From Pseudomonadota bacterium (lineage in GTDB: Bacteria; Pseudomonadota; Alphaproteobacteria; Caulobacterales; Caulobacteraceae): 32,355 nt of DNA. The position numbers and the translations under genes are program-made. The notes under the pieces were generated by a model that ran no database searches, was not told where the DNA came from, and saw only the letters and a program-made list of their open reading frames with translations. Where the stretch lies: assembly GCA_023456105.1 (NCBI GenBank), contig JAEYAO010000044.1, positions 1 to 32,355 on the forward strand, given 5' to 3'. Position 1 is the first letter of the stretch, and each line of letters begins with the position of its first letter. Positions 15,535 through 23,402 of this stretch are shown in pieces.

Positions 15535-16965
15535 TCAGACGGCCGTGCCGCCCACGGTCAGCCCGCCCATCTTCAGGCTCGGCTGGCCGATGCCCACCGG
15601 CACGCCCTGGCCCGCCTTGCCGCAGACGCCGACGCCTGGATCGAACGCGAAGTCGTCCCCGATCATCCGGATGTGGGTCAGCGCGGTGGCGCCGTCGCCG
15701 ATCAGGGTGGCGCCCCGCACCGGGGCGGTGATCCGGCCGTCCTCGATCAGATAGGCCTCGGTGCACTGGAACACGAACTTGCCGTTGGTGATGTCCACCT
15801 GGCCGCCGCCGAAGTTGGCGGCGTAAAGACCGCGCCTAGTCGAGGCGATCATGTCGGCCTTGTTGTCGCGCCCGCCCTCCATGAAGGTGTTGGTCATGCG
15901 CGGCATCGGCATGTGGGCGAAGGACTGGCGCCGACCGTTGCCGGTGGGCTGGACACCCAGCTGACGCGCGCTGAGCCGGTCATGCATCAGCCCGACCATG
16001 ATCCCGTCCTCGATCAGCACGGTGCGCGAGGTCGGCGTGCCCTCGTCGTCCACCGACAGCGAGCCGCGGCGTCCGGCGATGGAGCCGTCGTCGACCACCG
16101 TCACGCCCGGCGCGGCCACCCGCTTGCCCATCATGCCGTTGAACACCGACGAGCCCTTGCGGTGGAAGTCGCCCTCGAAGCCGTGGCCGATCGCCTCGTG
16201 CAGCAGGACGCCCGGCCAGCCCGCGCCCAGCACCACGTCCATCTCGCCGGCCGGGCAGTCCACGGCCTCCAGGTTCACCAGGGCCTGACGCAGCGCCTCG
16301 TTGACCTGGGCCTGCCAGCGTCCCGGCGCGATCCAGGTCTCGAACCCCGCCCGCCCGCCGGCACCGGCCGAGGCGCTCTCGCGGCGGCCGTTCTGCTCGA
16401 CGGTGACGGAGACGTTCAGGCGCACCAGCGGACGCACGTCGCGGACGGAGCGGGCGTCGGCGCGCAGGATGTCGATCTCTCGCCTTTCACCCACCAGCGA
16501 GGCGGACACCTGCACCACGCGGGGATCGCGCGCCCGGGCGAAGGCGTCGATTTCGGCCAGCAGGGCGATCTTGTCGGAAAAGGCAGGCGAGGCGAGGGGA
16601 TCGACCTCGCCGTACAGCTTCTGATTGGTGGCGCGCGGCCCCTCGGCGACTACGCCGGCATGGCCGGCCTTGGCCAGAGACGCGCTGTCGGCGGCGCGGC
16701 GCAGGGCGGTGGCCGAAATCTCGTTGGCGTGGGCGTATCCGGCGGTCTCGCCCGCCACCACGCGCAGGCCGAAGCCTTCGGATGCGTCATAGGCGGCGGA
16801 CTTCAGCCGGCCGTCGTCGAACACCAGGCTTTCGCTCTCCGACCGCTCCAGAAACAGCTCGCCATCGTCCGCGCCGGTCAGCGCGCCCTGCAGGATCGAC
16901 AGCGCCTCCGCCGGATCGGCGCCCGAGGTCTCGAGCAGGGGAGAGGGGGAAACGTGCACGGTCAT
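15535..16965 (-). CDS. tldD: Metalloprotease TldD
   Basis: The 476-residue protein is the catalytic half of the TldD/TldE protease, which degrades unfolded peptides and matures some modified peptides in the cytoplasm. Evidence: the HEAIGHGFEGD zinc motif (HExxxH, about residue 255), the N-terminal VFDDGRLKSAAYDASEGFGL block, SVDDEGTP, and the C-terminal GGGQVDITNGKFVFQCTEA with GVCGKAGQGVPVGIGQPSLK. Length and order fit TldD, not TldE, which lacks the HExxxH motif. The partner TldE is not in the window. Start is ATG 16965, the first in-frame start. It is downstream of ppk2 on the same strand (53-base gap). Confidence 0.96.
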   Translation of the reverse strand: MTVHVSPSPLLETSGADPAEALSILQGALTGADDGELFLERSESESLVFDDGRLKSAAYDASEGFGLRVVAGETAGYAHANEISATALRRAADSASLAKAGHAGVVAEGPRATNQKLYGEVDPLASPAFSDKIALLAEIDAFARARDPRVVQVSASLVGERREIDILRADARSVRDVRPLVRLNVSVTVEQNGRRESASAGAGGRAGFETWIAPGRWQAQVNEALRQALVNLEAVDCPAGEMDVVLGAGWPGVLLHEAIGHGFEGDFHRKGSSVFNGMMGKRVAAPGVTVVDDGSIAGRRGSLSVDDEGTPTSRTVLIEDGIMVGLMHDRLSARQLGVQPTGNGRRQSFAHMPMPRMTNTFMEGGRDNKADMIASTRRGLYAANFGGGQVDITNGKFVFQCTEAYLIEDGRITAPVRGATLIGDGATALTHIRMIGDDFAFDPGVGVCGKAGQGVPVGIGQPSLKMGGLTVGGTAV

Positions 16966-17018
16966 GGCTGACTAAGTAGGAGGCCGCGCGCTCCGCGTCA
17001 CCACGCCCGCGCGCGATT

Positions 17019-17768
17019 CTACGGCGCCGTGCGGCCGGCGGCGTCGTCACCCGAGAAGACGACGTCCGGATCGGGCGGGGCCGCCTCAATCCCCGGCGCG
17101 TTCATACGGCGCAGCACATGGCGGAGAATGTTCAGCCGCGCCTTCTTCTTCTTGTCGGTGGCGACCACGGTCCAGGGCGCGAAGGCGGAGTGGGTCTCGG
17201 CCAGCATCCGGTCGCGTGCGGCGGAATAAGCGTCCCATCGCGCCTGCGCCTCGGCATCCAGGTCCGACACCTTGAAGCGTTTCAGCGGATCGTCCCGGCG
17301 CGCGGCCAGCCGTTCAGCCTGCTCCCCCTTGGAGATGTCGAGCCAAAGCTTGATCAGCACGATGCCGTCGTCCGTCAGCATCCGCTCGAACCGGGGCGCG
17401 TCGGAGAGGAAGCGGTCGTGTTGCTCGGGCGTGCAGAAGCCCATCACCGGCTCCACGCCCGCGCGGTTGTACCAGGATCGGTTGAAGATCGAGGTCTCGC
17501 CCGCCGCCGGCATGTGCGGGACGTAGCGCTGGAAATACCACTGCGTCGCCTCCCGCTCGGTGGGCTTGGGCAGGGCGAAGACGCGGGTCTGGCGCGGCGA
17601 CATGTATTCCGTCAGGCGCTTGATCGCGCCGTCCTTGCCTGCGGTATCGCGCCCCTCGAACACAATCACGATCCGCAAGCCCTGCCGGATCGCCCAGGCC
17701 TGACTTTCCACCAGAGCGGTCTGCAGACGGATCAGTTCGGCGTCGTAGTCTTTGTCGGTCTGACTCAT
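17019..17768 (-). CDS. ppk2: Polyphosphate kinase 2 (PPK2 family)
   Basis: Uses inorganic polyphosphate to phosphorylate nucleoside diphosphates (or monophosphates, depending on class). The 249 residues carry the Walker A-like GRDTAGKDGAIKRL (39-52), SPRQTRVFALPKPTEREATQ, the Walker B-like FNRSWYNRAGVEPVMGF (about 92-110), VLIKLWLDISKGEQ (about 140) and the terminal DKKKKARLNILRHVL. The size fits single-domain class I enzymes. The ATG at 17768 has GGAG immediately before it, closer than ideal. It is transcribed toward tldD and divergent from the extensin-family gene; there is no obvious functional link with either. Confidence 0.93.
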   Translation of the reverse strand: MSQTDKDYDAELIRLQTALVESQAWAIRQGLRIVIVFEGRDTAGKDGAIKRLTEYMSPRQTRVFALPKPTEREATQWYFQRYVPHMPAAGETSIFNRSWYNRAGVEPVMGFCTPEQHDRFLSDAPRFERMLTDDGIVLIKLWLDISKGEQAERLAARRDDPLKRFKVSDLDAEAQARWDAYSAARDRMLAETHSAFAPWTVVATDKKKKARLNILRHVLRRMNAPGIEAAPPDPDVVFSGDDAAGRTAP

Positions 17769-17893
17769 CTCCTGACAGTGGACGCGTGCGACCAGGGTCG
17801 CAAGCGACGGCTTCGCTGCGGCATGAAGTCGCGGAGCTTAGCCGCTGAGCGCGCGTTCACCGTCTGGCCCTTCCGGCCGCGTGTTGGAGAGGC

Positions 17894-18655
17894 ATGAAGC
17901 GCGACGTCGCCGACTTCTGGAATCTGCTTTGGGAGCTGGCGCTGCTGGGGTGCGCGGGGTTCGCCCTGCTGAACGTCTTTGCGCCCGCGCAGGACCTGCC
18001 GTGGAAGCCGCTCGACCTGTCTCGTCCGATCGGCGCGGCGACGGCGTCCAAGGTGTCGGCCTTCGATCTGCCGCGCGTGGCCCAAACCGAGGAAGTGGAG
18101 CGATCCACCGCCGCCTGCATGACCCTGCTGCGAGAGGCGGGCGTGCGGGTCGAACGCGCGGCGGACCGCAACGACGGCGGCTTCTGCATCGTGCAGGGCG
18201 CAGTGCGGATCACCGGCGGCGATGTGACGCCGCTCAGCCCCGGCGGCGTGGTCATGCAATGCCCGCTGGCCGTGCGCTACGTCATCTGGGATCGCCAGGT
18301 GCTGCGTCCCGCCGCCCGCGAGGTGATGGGGTCGGAGCCGGCGCGGGTGGAGAATTTCGGGACCTACTCATGCCGCCGCATCTACGGCTCGTCGGACGCG
18401 AACGAGCGACCCAGCGAGCATGCGCGCGCCAACGCCCTGGACGTCTCGGGCTTCCGGCTGGAGGACGGGCGCAGCGTCAGCGTGCTGAACGACTGGTCGG
18501 GCTCGGGGCCGCGGGGGGAGGAGGGGAGCCGCTTTCTCCGCACGGTGCGCGACGGCGCCTGTCGGCTGTTCTCCAATGCTCTGGACCCGGACTACAACGC
18601 CGCCCACGCCGACCATCTGCATCTGGACGGGGCGCCGCGCGGCCTGTGCGGCTGA
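17894..18655 (+). CDS. Extensin-family protein (peptidase M15-like fold)
   Basis: The 253-residue envelope protein has an uncleaved or signal-anchor helix at about 10-31 (LLWELALLGCAGFALLNVFA). The extensin-like C-terminal domain starts at about 70: ACMTLLREAGVRVE, GGFCIVQGAVRI, MQCPLAV, TYSCRRIYG, SEHARANALDVSGFRLEDGR and NAAHADHLHLDGAPRGLCG. SEHARANALD and HADHLH place metal-binding residues as in LAS/M15-type peptidases. Six or so conserved cysteines suggest periplasmic disulfides. It may act on peptidoglycan cross-links, but the family is poorly characterised. The ATG at 17894 follows GGAGAGG. Confidence 0.85.
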   Translation: MKRDVADFWNLLWELALLGCAGFALLNVFAPAQDLPWKPLDLSRPIGAATASKVSAFDLPRVAQTEEVERSTAACMTLLREAGVRVERAADRNDGGFCIVQGAVRITGGDVTPLSPGGVVMQCPLAVRYVIWDRQVLRPAAREVMGSEPARVENFGTYSCRRIYGSSDANERPSEHARANALDVSGFRLEDGRSVSVLNDWSGSGPRGEEGSRFLRTVRDGACRLFSNALDPDYNAAHADHLHLDGAPRGLCG

Positions 18656-18677
18656 GACCGCGCGATTCGCTTTGCTG

Positions 18678-18706
18678 TTGACCGGCCCGAAAAGCCGGGT
18701 GACAAC
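18678..18706 (+). promoter_or_regulatory. Candidate promoter of the cold-shock gene
   Basis: TTGACC (18678-18683) and GACAAC (18701-18706) are 17 bases apart; the -35 is good and the -10 poor. If used, it gives a leader of about 135 bases, typical of cold-shock genes. A short CCGGC/GCCGG hairpin lies in the spacer. Confidence 0.35.
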
Positions 18707-18788
18707 ATCGGCGCAGTCCGGATTTCAGCGTGGGGTCCAAACCCGCGTCTCGCTCCTTCGCCTGAACGAGCTTGTCCAGATGGGCTGA

Positions 18789-18812
18789 CGGGGTTTGCCT
18801 TCGGGAACCCCG
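18789..18812 (+). promoter_or_regulatory. 5' leader hairpin of the cold-shock gene
   Basis: CGGGGTT and AACCCCG pair around a 10-base loop, 33 bases before the ATG, and are followed by an A-run instead of a T-run. It suits a structured cold-shock leader better than a terminator. Confidence 0.4.
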
Positions 18813-18845
18813 CCTGGAAAAAAGCGCGTTTACGGAGACGCAGAC

Positions 18846-19049
18846 ATGGCGACCGGTACGGTCAAGTGGTTCAACCCCACCAAGGGCTACGGCTTCATCC
18901 AGCCCGACAGCGGCGGCTCGGACGTGTTCGTTCACGTCACCGCCGTTCAGAAGGCGGGCCTGCAAGGCCTCGATGAGAACGCGAAGGTGTCCTACGAGCT
19001 GGAAAACCAGCGCGGCAAGACGTCGGCGGTGGACCTCAAGGTCCTCTAA
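18846..19049 (+). CDS. Cold-shock protein, CspA family
   Basis: A 67-residue single cold-shock domain that binds single-stranded RNA/DNA and melts RNA structure. It starts MATGTVKWFNPTKGYGFIQP with RNP1 KGYGFIQ (14-20) and RNP2 VFVHVTAV (about 28-35), and ends KTSAVDLKVL. Length is standard. The ATG at 18846 follows GGAGAC; the frame is open to 18795, but this upstream part is leader. A 190-base gap to the extensin-family gene holds a candidate promoter and hairpin. Its terminator (19075-19109) lies in the end of the convergent EamA gene. Confidence 0.95.
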   Translation: MATGTVKWFNPTKGYGFIQPDSGGSDVFVHVTAVQKAGLQGLDENAKVSYELENQRGKTSAVDLKVL

Positions 19050-19064
19050 GTCCGACCTTCGGGT

Positions 19065-19982
19065 TTATGGATTGACGGGCGCGTCGGCTTCGGCCGGCGC
19101 GCCCGTTTTCTTTCGCGCCGAGACCTGCGCCAGCACCACGGCGCCCAGCACCAGGGCACCGCCCAGCGCCTGGATTGGCGTCAGGGTTTCGCCGAACACC
19201 AGCCAGCCCAGCAGGCCCGCGACCACCGGCTGGATCAGGATGGTGACGGCTGTCAACGACGCTGGCAGCTTGCCCAGCGCCCAGGCGACCCCGCCTTGGC
19301 CGGTGACGTGCATCAGGCCCATGGCGACGCAGGCCGCCCATCCGGCCGCGCTGGCCGGAACCAGGTCTTCGCCCAGCATCAGCGAAACCGCCAACAGGAT
19401 CGGCGCGCCGACCACCGTCGCCCACCAGGTGACGCGCATGGCGCTGGCGTCGCGCCTGGCCAGCTTCACCGCCAAGAAATAGCCCGAGTACCAGAAGGAC
19501 ACGAGCAGGGAGAGGATGTCGCCCAGGAGCGGATTGGTCCCTTGCGCGCCACTCGCCGCCGCCGCCATGGCGAAGGCGCCCGCCATGGCCAGGATCAGCG
19601 CCACGACGAACAGCTTGCCCGGCCGCTCCTTCAGCACCAGCCAGGCGAAGGCCGTCACCACCACCGGGGTCAGGTTGCACAACACGGTGGCGTTGGCGAC
19701 CGAGGTCATGACGATGCCGTAGTGCCAGAAGCTGAGGTCCATGGCGAAGAACAGGCCCGCCAGCAGCATCCACTTGGACGGCCGGGCGAAGCCCTCGCCG
19801 CCGGGCCGTCCGACGATCAGCGCCAGCAGCGGCAGGGCGAAGACGAAGCGCCAGAAGCCGGCCGCCGCCGGTCCCGTCTCCGTCAACCGCACCAGAATGG
19901 GCGCAAGGCCCAGCACGCTGGCGGCGATCAGCAGCACGATCAGCGGAACGGCGCGCGACGGGGCGGCGGGAGATGCAGGCAT
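19065..19982 (-). CDS. EamA/DMT-family transporter
   Basis: The 305-residue inner-membrane protein has ten predicted membrane helices in two EamA repeats: about 12-150 (VPLIVLLIAASVLGLAPILV, GFWRFVFALPLLALIV, FWHYGIVMTSVANATVLCNL) and about 155-290 (LLVSFWYSGYFLAVKLA, AALGKLPASLTAVTILIQPV-like end GWLVFGETLTPIQALGGALV). Members export metabolites such as amino acids; the substrate is unknown. It starts 19 bases after the hisC stop and is probably the last gene of the DUF2125-hisC operon, so an aromatic or histidine-pathway metabolite is a guess only. Its final codons contain the cold-shock terminator on the other strand. Confidence 0.9.
   Translation of the reverse strand: MPASPAAPSRAVPLIVLLIAASVLGLAPILVRLTETGPAAAGFWRFVFALPLLALIVGRPGGEGFARPSKWMLLAGLFFAMDLSFWHYGIVMTSVANATVLCNLTPVVVTAFAWLVLKERPGKLFVVALILAMAGAFAMAAAASGAQGTNPLLGDILSLLVSFWYSGYFLAVKLARRDASAMRVTWWATVVGAPILLAVSLMLGEDLVPASAAGWAACVAMGLMHVTGQGGVAWALGKLPASLTAVTILIQPVVAGLLGWLVFGETLTPIQALGGALVLGAVVLAQVSARKKTGAPAEADAPVNP
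19075..19109 (+). terminator. Terminator of the cold-shock gene
   Basis: A 14-bp stem (one T-G pair) with a TTCG tetraloop (19089-19092) is followed by TTTTC. It begins 25 bases after the stop and overlaps the last codons of the opposite-strand EamA gene. Confidence 0.9.
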
Positions 19983-20001
19983 GACGATGTGGGACGGCTG
20001 G

Positions 20002-21105
20002 TCAGCCGGCCGCGAACTCGCTCAGGGCGTCGATCACGGCGCGGTTCTGATCCTCCGTGCCGATGGTGATGCGCAGGCCGTTGTGGATGCCGTAGCCGCC
20101 GACCGCGCGCACGATGACACCCTTCTTCATCAGGGCCTCGTTGGCCTCCGCCGCCGTGCGCGCCGGATCGGGGAAGCGCACCAGGATGAAGTTCCCAGCC
20201 GAGGGCAAGACCTCAAGACCGAAGCCGCGCAGGGCCTGAGTCAGGCGCGGCTTCCAGGCGTCGACCAGTTCGCGCGACGTGCGCTGGTGCGCCTCGTCGG
20301 TGATGGCTGCCGCCGCCGCCTCGATGCCGGGCAGGGAGACGTTGAACGGCAGGCGGATGCGCTCGATCGCATCGGCCACCGCAGCCGGCGCATAGCCGAA
20401 GCCGATGCGCAGGCCGCCCAGGCCGTGGATCTTGGAGAAGGTGCGGGTGACCACGACGTTGGCGGCGTCGCGCGCCAGGGGCAGGGCCGTCTCCCAGTCA
20501 GGCTCGCCGACGTATTCGGCATAGGCCTCGTCGATCACCAGGATGATGTGGGCGGGCAGGGCCTCGTGCAGCCGCCGGATCTCCTCGGCCGTGTTCCAGG
20601 TCCCGGTCGGGTTGGACGGGTTGGAGACGTAGACCAGCTTGGTGCGCGCATCGACCTGGGCCAGCAGGGCGTCGATCTCCACGCGATAGGCGGGCTCTGG
20701 CGCCAGCTTGACCTCGGCGCCGCAGGCCAGGGCGCTGATGCGATAGGCGAGAAAGGCGTACTGGCCGCAGACGATGTTGTCGCCCGGGCTGAGATAGGCC
20801 TGGTTCAGCAGCGAAAAGACCTCGTCCGAACCGTTGCCGAAGATCAGGCGCTCGGCCTCCAGCCCATGGTGATCGGCGACGGCGTCACGCAGCTTGCCGG
20901 CCTTGCCGTCGGGATAAAGGTGGATGTTGCGGACTGCGGCCTCATAGGCGGCGCGCGCCTTGTCGCCCGGCCCGAGAGGATTTTCGTTGGACGACAGCTT
21001 GATCGGCTCGGCCACGCCGGCGATCGACGACTTGCCGCCGACATAGGGGGCAATGTCCATGACGCCGGGCTTGGCGACGGGGCCGGCTGCGGAGGCGTCG
21101 GTCAT
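20002..21105 (-). CDS. hisC: Histidinol-phosphate aminotransferase
   Basis: A PLP-dependent class I/II aminotransferase of 367 residues. HisC converts imidazole-acetol phosphate to histidinol phosphate; such enzymes often also transaminate aromatic keto acids. Motifs: KLSSNENPLGPGDKARAAYE (about 36-55), FGNGSDEVFSLL, YVSNPSNPTGTWN, LVIDEAYAEY, and the PLP-lysine motif TRTFSKIHGLGGLRIGFGYA (lysine about 223). The C-terminal GGYGIHNGLRITIGTEDQN is typical. It follows the chorismate-mutase-related gene by 19 bases, so an aromatic-amino-acid role (tyrosine or phenylalanine transamination) is plausible alongside histidine synthesis. Confidence 0.93.
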   Translation of the reverse strand: MTDASAAGPVAKPGVMDIAPYVGGKSSIAGVAEPIKLSSNENPLGPGDKARAAYEAAVRNIHLYPDGKAGKLRDAVADHHGLEAERLIFGNGSDEVFSLLNQAYLSPGDNIVCGQYAFLAYRISALACGAEVKLAPEPAYRVEIDALLAQVDARTKLVYVSNPSNPTGTWNTAEEIRRLHEALPAHIILVIDEAYAEYVGEPDWETALPLARDAANVVVTRTFSKIHGLGGLRIGFGYAPAAVADAIERIRLPFNVSLPGIEAAAAAITDEAHQRTSRELVDAWKPRLTQALRGFGLEVLPSAGNFILVRFPDPARTAAEANEALMKKGVIVRAVGGYGIHNGLRITIGTEDQNRAVIDALSEFAAG

Positions 21106-21124
21106 GTGCGAAATCCCTGGTGGT

Positions 21125-21805
21125 TCAGAATACGGGCGCCGCGCCGATGACGCCGGACAAGGCGCCCGGTGCGTCGATCAGCCGCCCGTCGTCGGCCTGC
21201 ACATAGCCCGCCAGGGTGAACAGCTTCAAGCCGCCGCGCGCCGCCAGCGGCTCTGCGGCGAGGCCCGCCTGCGACAGTGTCTGCACGATGCGGCTGTCGG
21301 GCCAAGGAGCATCGGTCACCCAGAAGCTGCGATCGTCCCCGGTCGGACCCGACTTTCGCGTCGAGACGACCAGCGCCTGGGGGCGAGCCCGGCGGTCATC
21401 CGGCAGGGCGGCGGCGACCGAAAGCTCCGGTCGCGCCAGCATCCGCCCCCACCAGGGCCGGGCGGCGTCGACATCGAGAACGGCCGACCCGCCTCCCGCA
21501 GCAGCGGCGAGAGCGACGTCGGGATCGTCCACCGTCCTGAAGTTCAGGCCAAAGCGATCGGCGGCCAGAAGGGACGCCCGCGCCCCGCAGACGACCACCG
21601 GAACGCTTGCCGCCTCGACCCGGCCGCGCAGGGCGCGAAAGGCCGCTGCTTCCGTCGCCGGGACGCTGGCGAGCAGCGGCCGCAGCGCGATGGCGTCTCC
21701 ATCCGGACGCTCGCCGAAGCCGGCCTCCAGCCGCGCGCGGATGGCGTTCAGCAACGCTCGGTCCAGCGCCGCGCGCGCCTCGTCGGCCGGGGCCTCTTCC
21801 AGCAT
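21125..21805 (-). CDS. Chorismate-mutase-related protein, degenerate
   Basis: The 226-residue protein is uncertain. The position between DUF2125 and hisC genes, and the pattern of a short helical start (ARAALDRALLNAIRARLE), an alpha/beta region (RFGLNFRTVDDPDVALAAAA, RPWWGRML, LSVAAALPDD, ALVVSTRKSGPTGDDRSFWV) and an ACT-like C-terminus (QTLSQAGLAAEPLAARGGLK), resemble alphaproteobacterial proteins annotated as chorismate mutase with a prephenate-dehydratase-like tail. The basic residues expected in an AroQ active site are not evident, so catalysis is doubtful. The start overlaps the DUF2125 stop (TGATG, 21803-21807), giving translational coupling. It may be a regulatory or structural relative. 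Confidence 0.5.
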   Translation of the reverse strand: MLEEAPADEARAALDRALLNAIRARLEAGFGERPDGDAIALRPLLASVPATEAAAFRALRGRVEAASVPVVVCGARASLLAADRFGLNFRTVDDPDVALAAAAGGGSAVLDVDAARPWWGRMLARPELSVAAALPDDRRARPQALVVSTRKSGPTGDDRSFWVTDAPWPDSRIVQTLSQAGLAAEPLAARGGLKLFTLAGYVQADDGRLIDAPGALSGVIGAAPVF

Positions 21806-22860
21806 CAGAACAGCTTGGGCGCGGGCGCGATGGGGAAGGGGCCCAGCCAGGTGCGGCCGTCACGGAACAGCAGCGTCAGCTGCACGTCCCCCTGACCCGT
21901 CGCGTCGGCGGCGCCGGCGGCTGCGGCCGCGCCTGTGGCCCCCAGCCGGTTCACGGTTCCCTCGCCCGAACGGGCGAGCCCTGCGATGGCGCGCAAGGGC
22001 TGCTCGGCCTTCAGCGCCACCTGGCCCGCGATGCGGCCGTCGGCCTCGGCCCGCAGTTCGTCGCTGGACAGGGTCGCGCGGCTCTGGCCCGCCGACATTT
22101 CGCCCCGCACCTGCGTGAAGCGGCCGCCCGCGCGGGTCCAGGCGGCGAACAGGCCGTCGCTTCCGCTGGCGCGCAGACGGTTGGCGTCCTCCAGCACCGT
22201 CTCGATCTGCAGGGTCAGCCGGCCCTGCTGGGCGAAGCCCTCGACCGGACCCGCCGGGCGGCCTTGCGCATCGATCAGCCGAAAAAGCACGTCCACGTCG
22301 TCCGCCGCCGTCACGCCGCCGGCGACGTGCGGGCGCGAATACAGCTCGACCCGACCGGCGCGGGCGATGGGAAAGGGCTCGGCCTCCGGATGCGGGGTGA
22401 AGACCGGATTGACCAGTTCCAGCGCCAGGTTCGGCCAGCGCTGGTCCAGGCCATGCACGCTCATGCGCACCGCGTCGCCGCGCACATTGACCTTGCCCTT
22501 GGCCGCACGGGTGAGTGTCAGGCCGTCCGGCGCGACCACCACCCACCTGGTCGGCTGATAGGCGTTGGCCTCGGCCACCAGCTCGGGCGCGGCGACCGCA
22601 TGTCCGTACGGCGCCGTGATCGATGCGTGCGGCAGGGCCACGCGGGCGCGGAACGGCCAGCCGCTGATCGACGGGTCGGCGTAGTCGATCGTCCAGCCGC
22701 GCCCGCGCATCGCCTCGGCTTGCGCCTCCAGCCGGGTCTCGATCTGGCGTGTCAGAAAGAACCACCAGCCGGTCCAGCCCGCCAGCAGCACGAGCAGCAG
22801 GATGAAGGGGGCGTAGAGCCCTTTTCGGCTATGGCGCTTGGGCGTGGCTTTGTCGGTCAT
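21805..22860 (-). CDS. DUF2125 domain protein (membrane-anchored, periplasmic)
   Basis: The 351-residue protein starts with a basic tail and one membrane helix at about 16-36 (APFILLLVLLAGWTGWWFFL), followed by a long beta-rich periplasmic part. The DUF2125 features are the early RGRGWTIDYADPSISGWPFR (about 53-72), RWVVVAPDGLTLT and repeated strand patterns such as GRLTLQIETVLEDANRLRAS. Function is unknown; alternating strands suggest relatives of lipid-handling or AsmA-like periplasmic proteins, an inference. The ATG at 22860 is the first in frame. It heads an operon with the chorismate-mutase-related gene, hisC and EamA. Confidence 0.8.
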   Translation of the reverse strand: MTDKATPKRHSRKGLYAPFILLLVLLAGWTGWWFFLTRQIETRLEAQAEAMRGRGWTIDYADPSISGWPFRARVALPHASITAPYGHAVAAPELVAEANAYQPTRWVVVAPDGLTLTRAAKGKVNVRGDAVRMSVHGLDQRWPNLALELVNPVFTPHPEAEPFPIARAGRVELYSRPHVAGGVTAADDVDVLFRLIDAQGRPAGPVEGFAQQGRLTLQIETVLEDANRLRASGSDGLFAAWTRAGGRFTQVRGEMSAGQSRATLSSDELRAEADGRIAGQVALKAEQPLRAIAGLARSGEGTVNRLGATGAAAAAGAADATGQGDVQLTLLFRDGRTWLGPFPIAPAPKLF

Positions 22861-22962
22861 GAACGGCCTCTAGCAGATCGCGCAAAGCGGAACAGCGGGT
22901 GCGGTGGCGCAACGCAGCCCTCCGCTACGCGTTCAACCCCGACAACGGATCGGAGGCGGCCC

Positions 22963-23397
22963 ATGGAGATGCAGAAGCTGTTCCGCGGCCGGCTGATCGA
23001 TCATGTGCAGATCGTCACCGCCGACCTCGCCACCAGCCGTCGCTTCTACGAGGCGGTGCTGGATGTGCTCGGCGTCTCCATCGATTTCGAGGACGACGGC
23101 ATGTTCGGCGCCGATGAACTGGTCGTGTCCAGCGCCGACAGCGAGGGGGCGCAGGGTCGCGTCACCGGCCGCATCCACCTGGCCTTTCAGGCGCGCGACA
23201 GGGTTATGGTCGACGCCGTGTACGCCGCCGGCCTGGCGGCGGGCGGCGCGGACAACGGCGCGCCGGGCTTGCGGCCGTATCATCCCGGCTACTACGCCGC
23301 CTTCCTGCTGGACCCCGACGGGAACAACATCGAGGCGGTGTTCCACGGCCCGGCGGACCGCTCGTCCGAAAGCATCGAGATCGTCTTCGAGAGCTGA
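22963..23397 (+). CDS. VOC-family protein (glyoxalase/dioxygenase fold)
   Basis: The 144-residue protein has the vicinal-oxygen-chelate pattern: LIDHVQIVTADLATSRRFYE (about 11-30), LDVLGVSIDFEDDGMFG, RIHLAFQARDRVMVDAVYAA (about 71-90) and the closing YAAFLLDPDGNNIEAVFHGP (about 109-128). Candidate metal ligands are His14, His73 and Glu124. Substrate is unknown; the fold covers glyoxalases, resistance proteins and dioxygenases. The ATG at 22963 has GGAGG seven bases upstream; the frame stays open much further but over the opposite gene. It is divergent from DUF2125 and converges with the DinG-type helicase five bases away. Confidence 0.88.
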   Translation: MEMQKLFRGRLIDHVQIVTADLATSRRFYEAVLDVLGVSIDFEDDGMFGADELVVSSADSEGAQGRVTGRIHLAFQARDRVMVDAVYAAGLAAGGADNGAPGLRPYHPGYYAAFLLDPDGNNIEAVFHGPADRSSESIEIVFES

Positions 23398-23402
23398 GCC
23401 GG

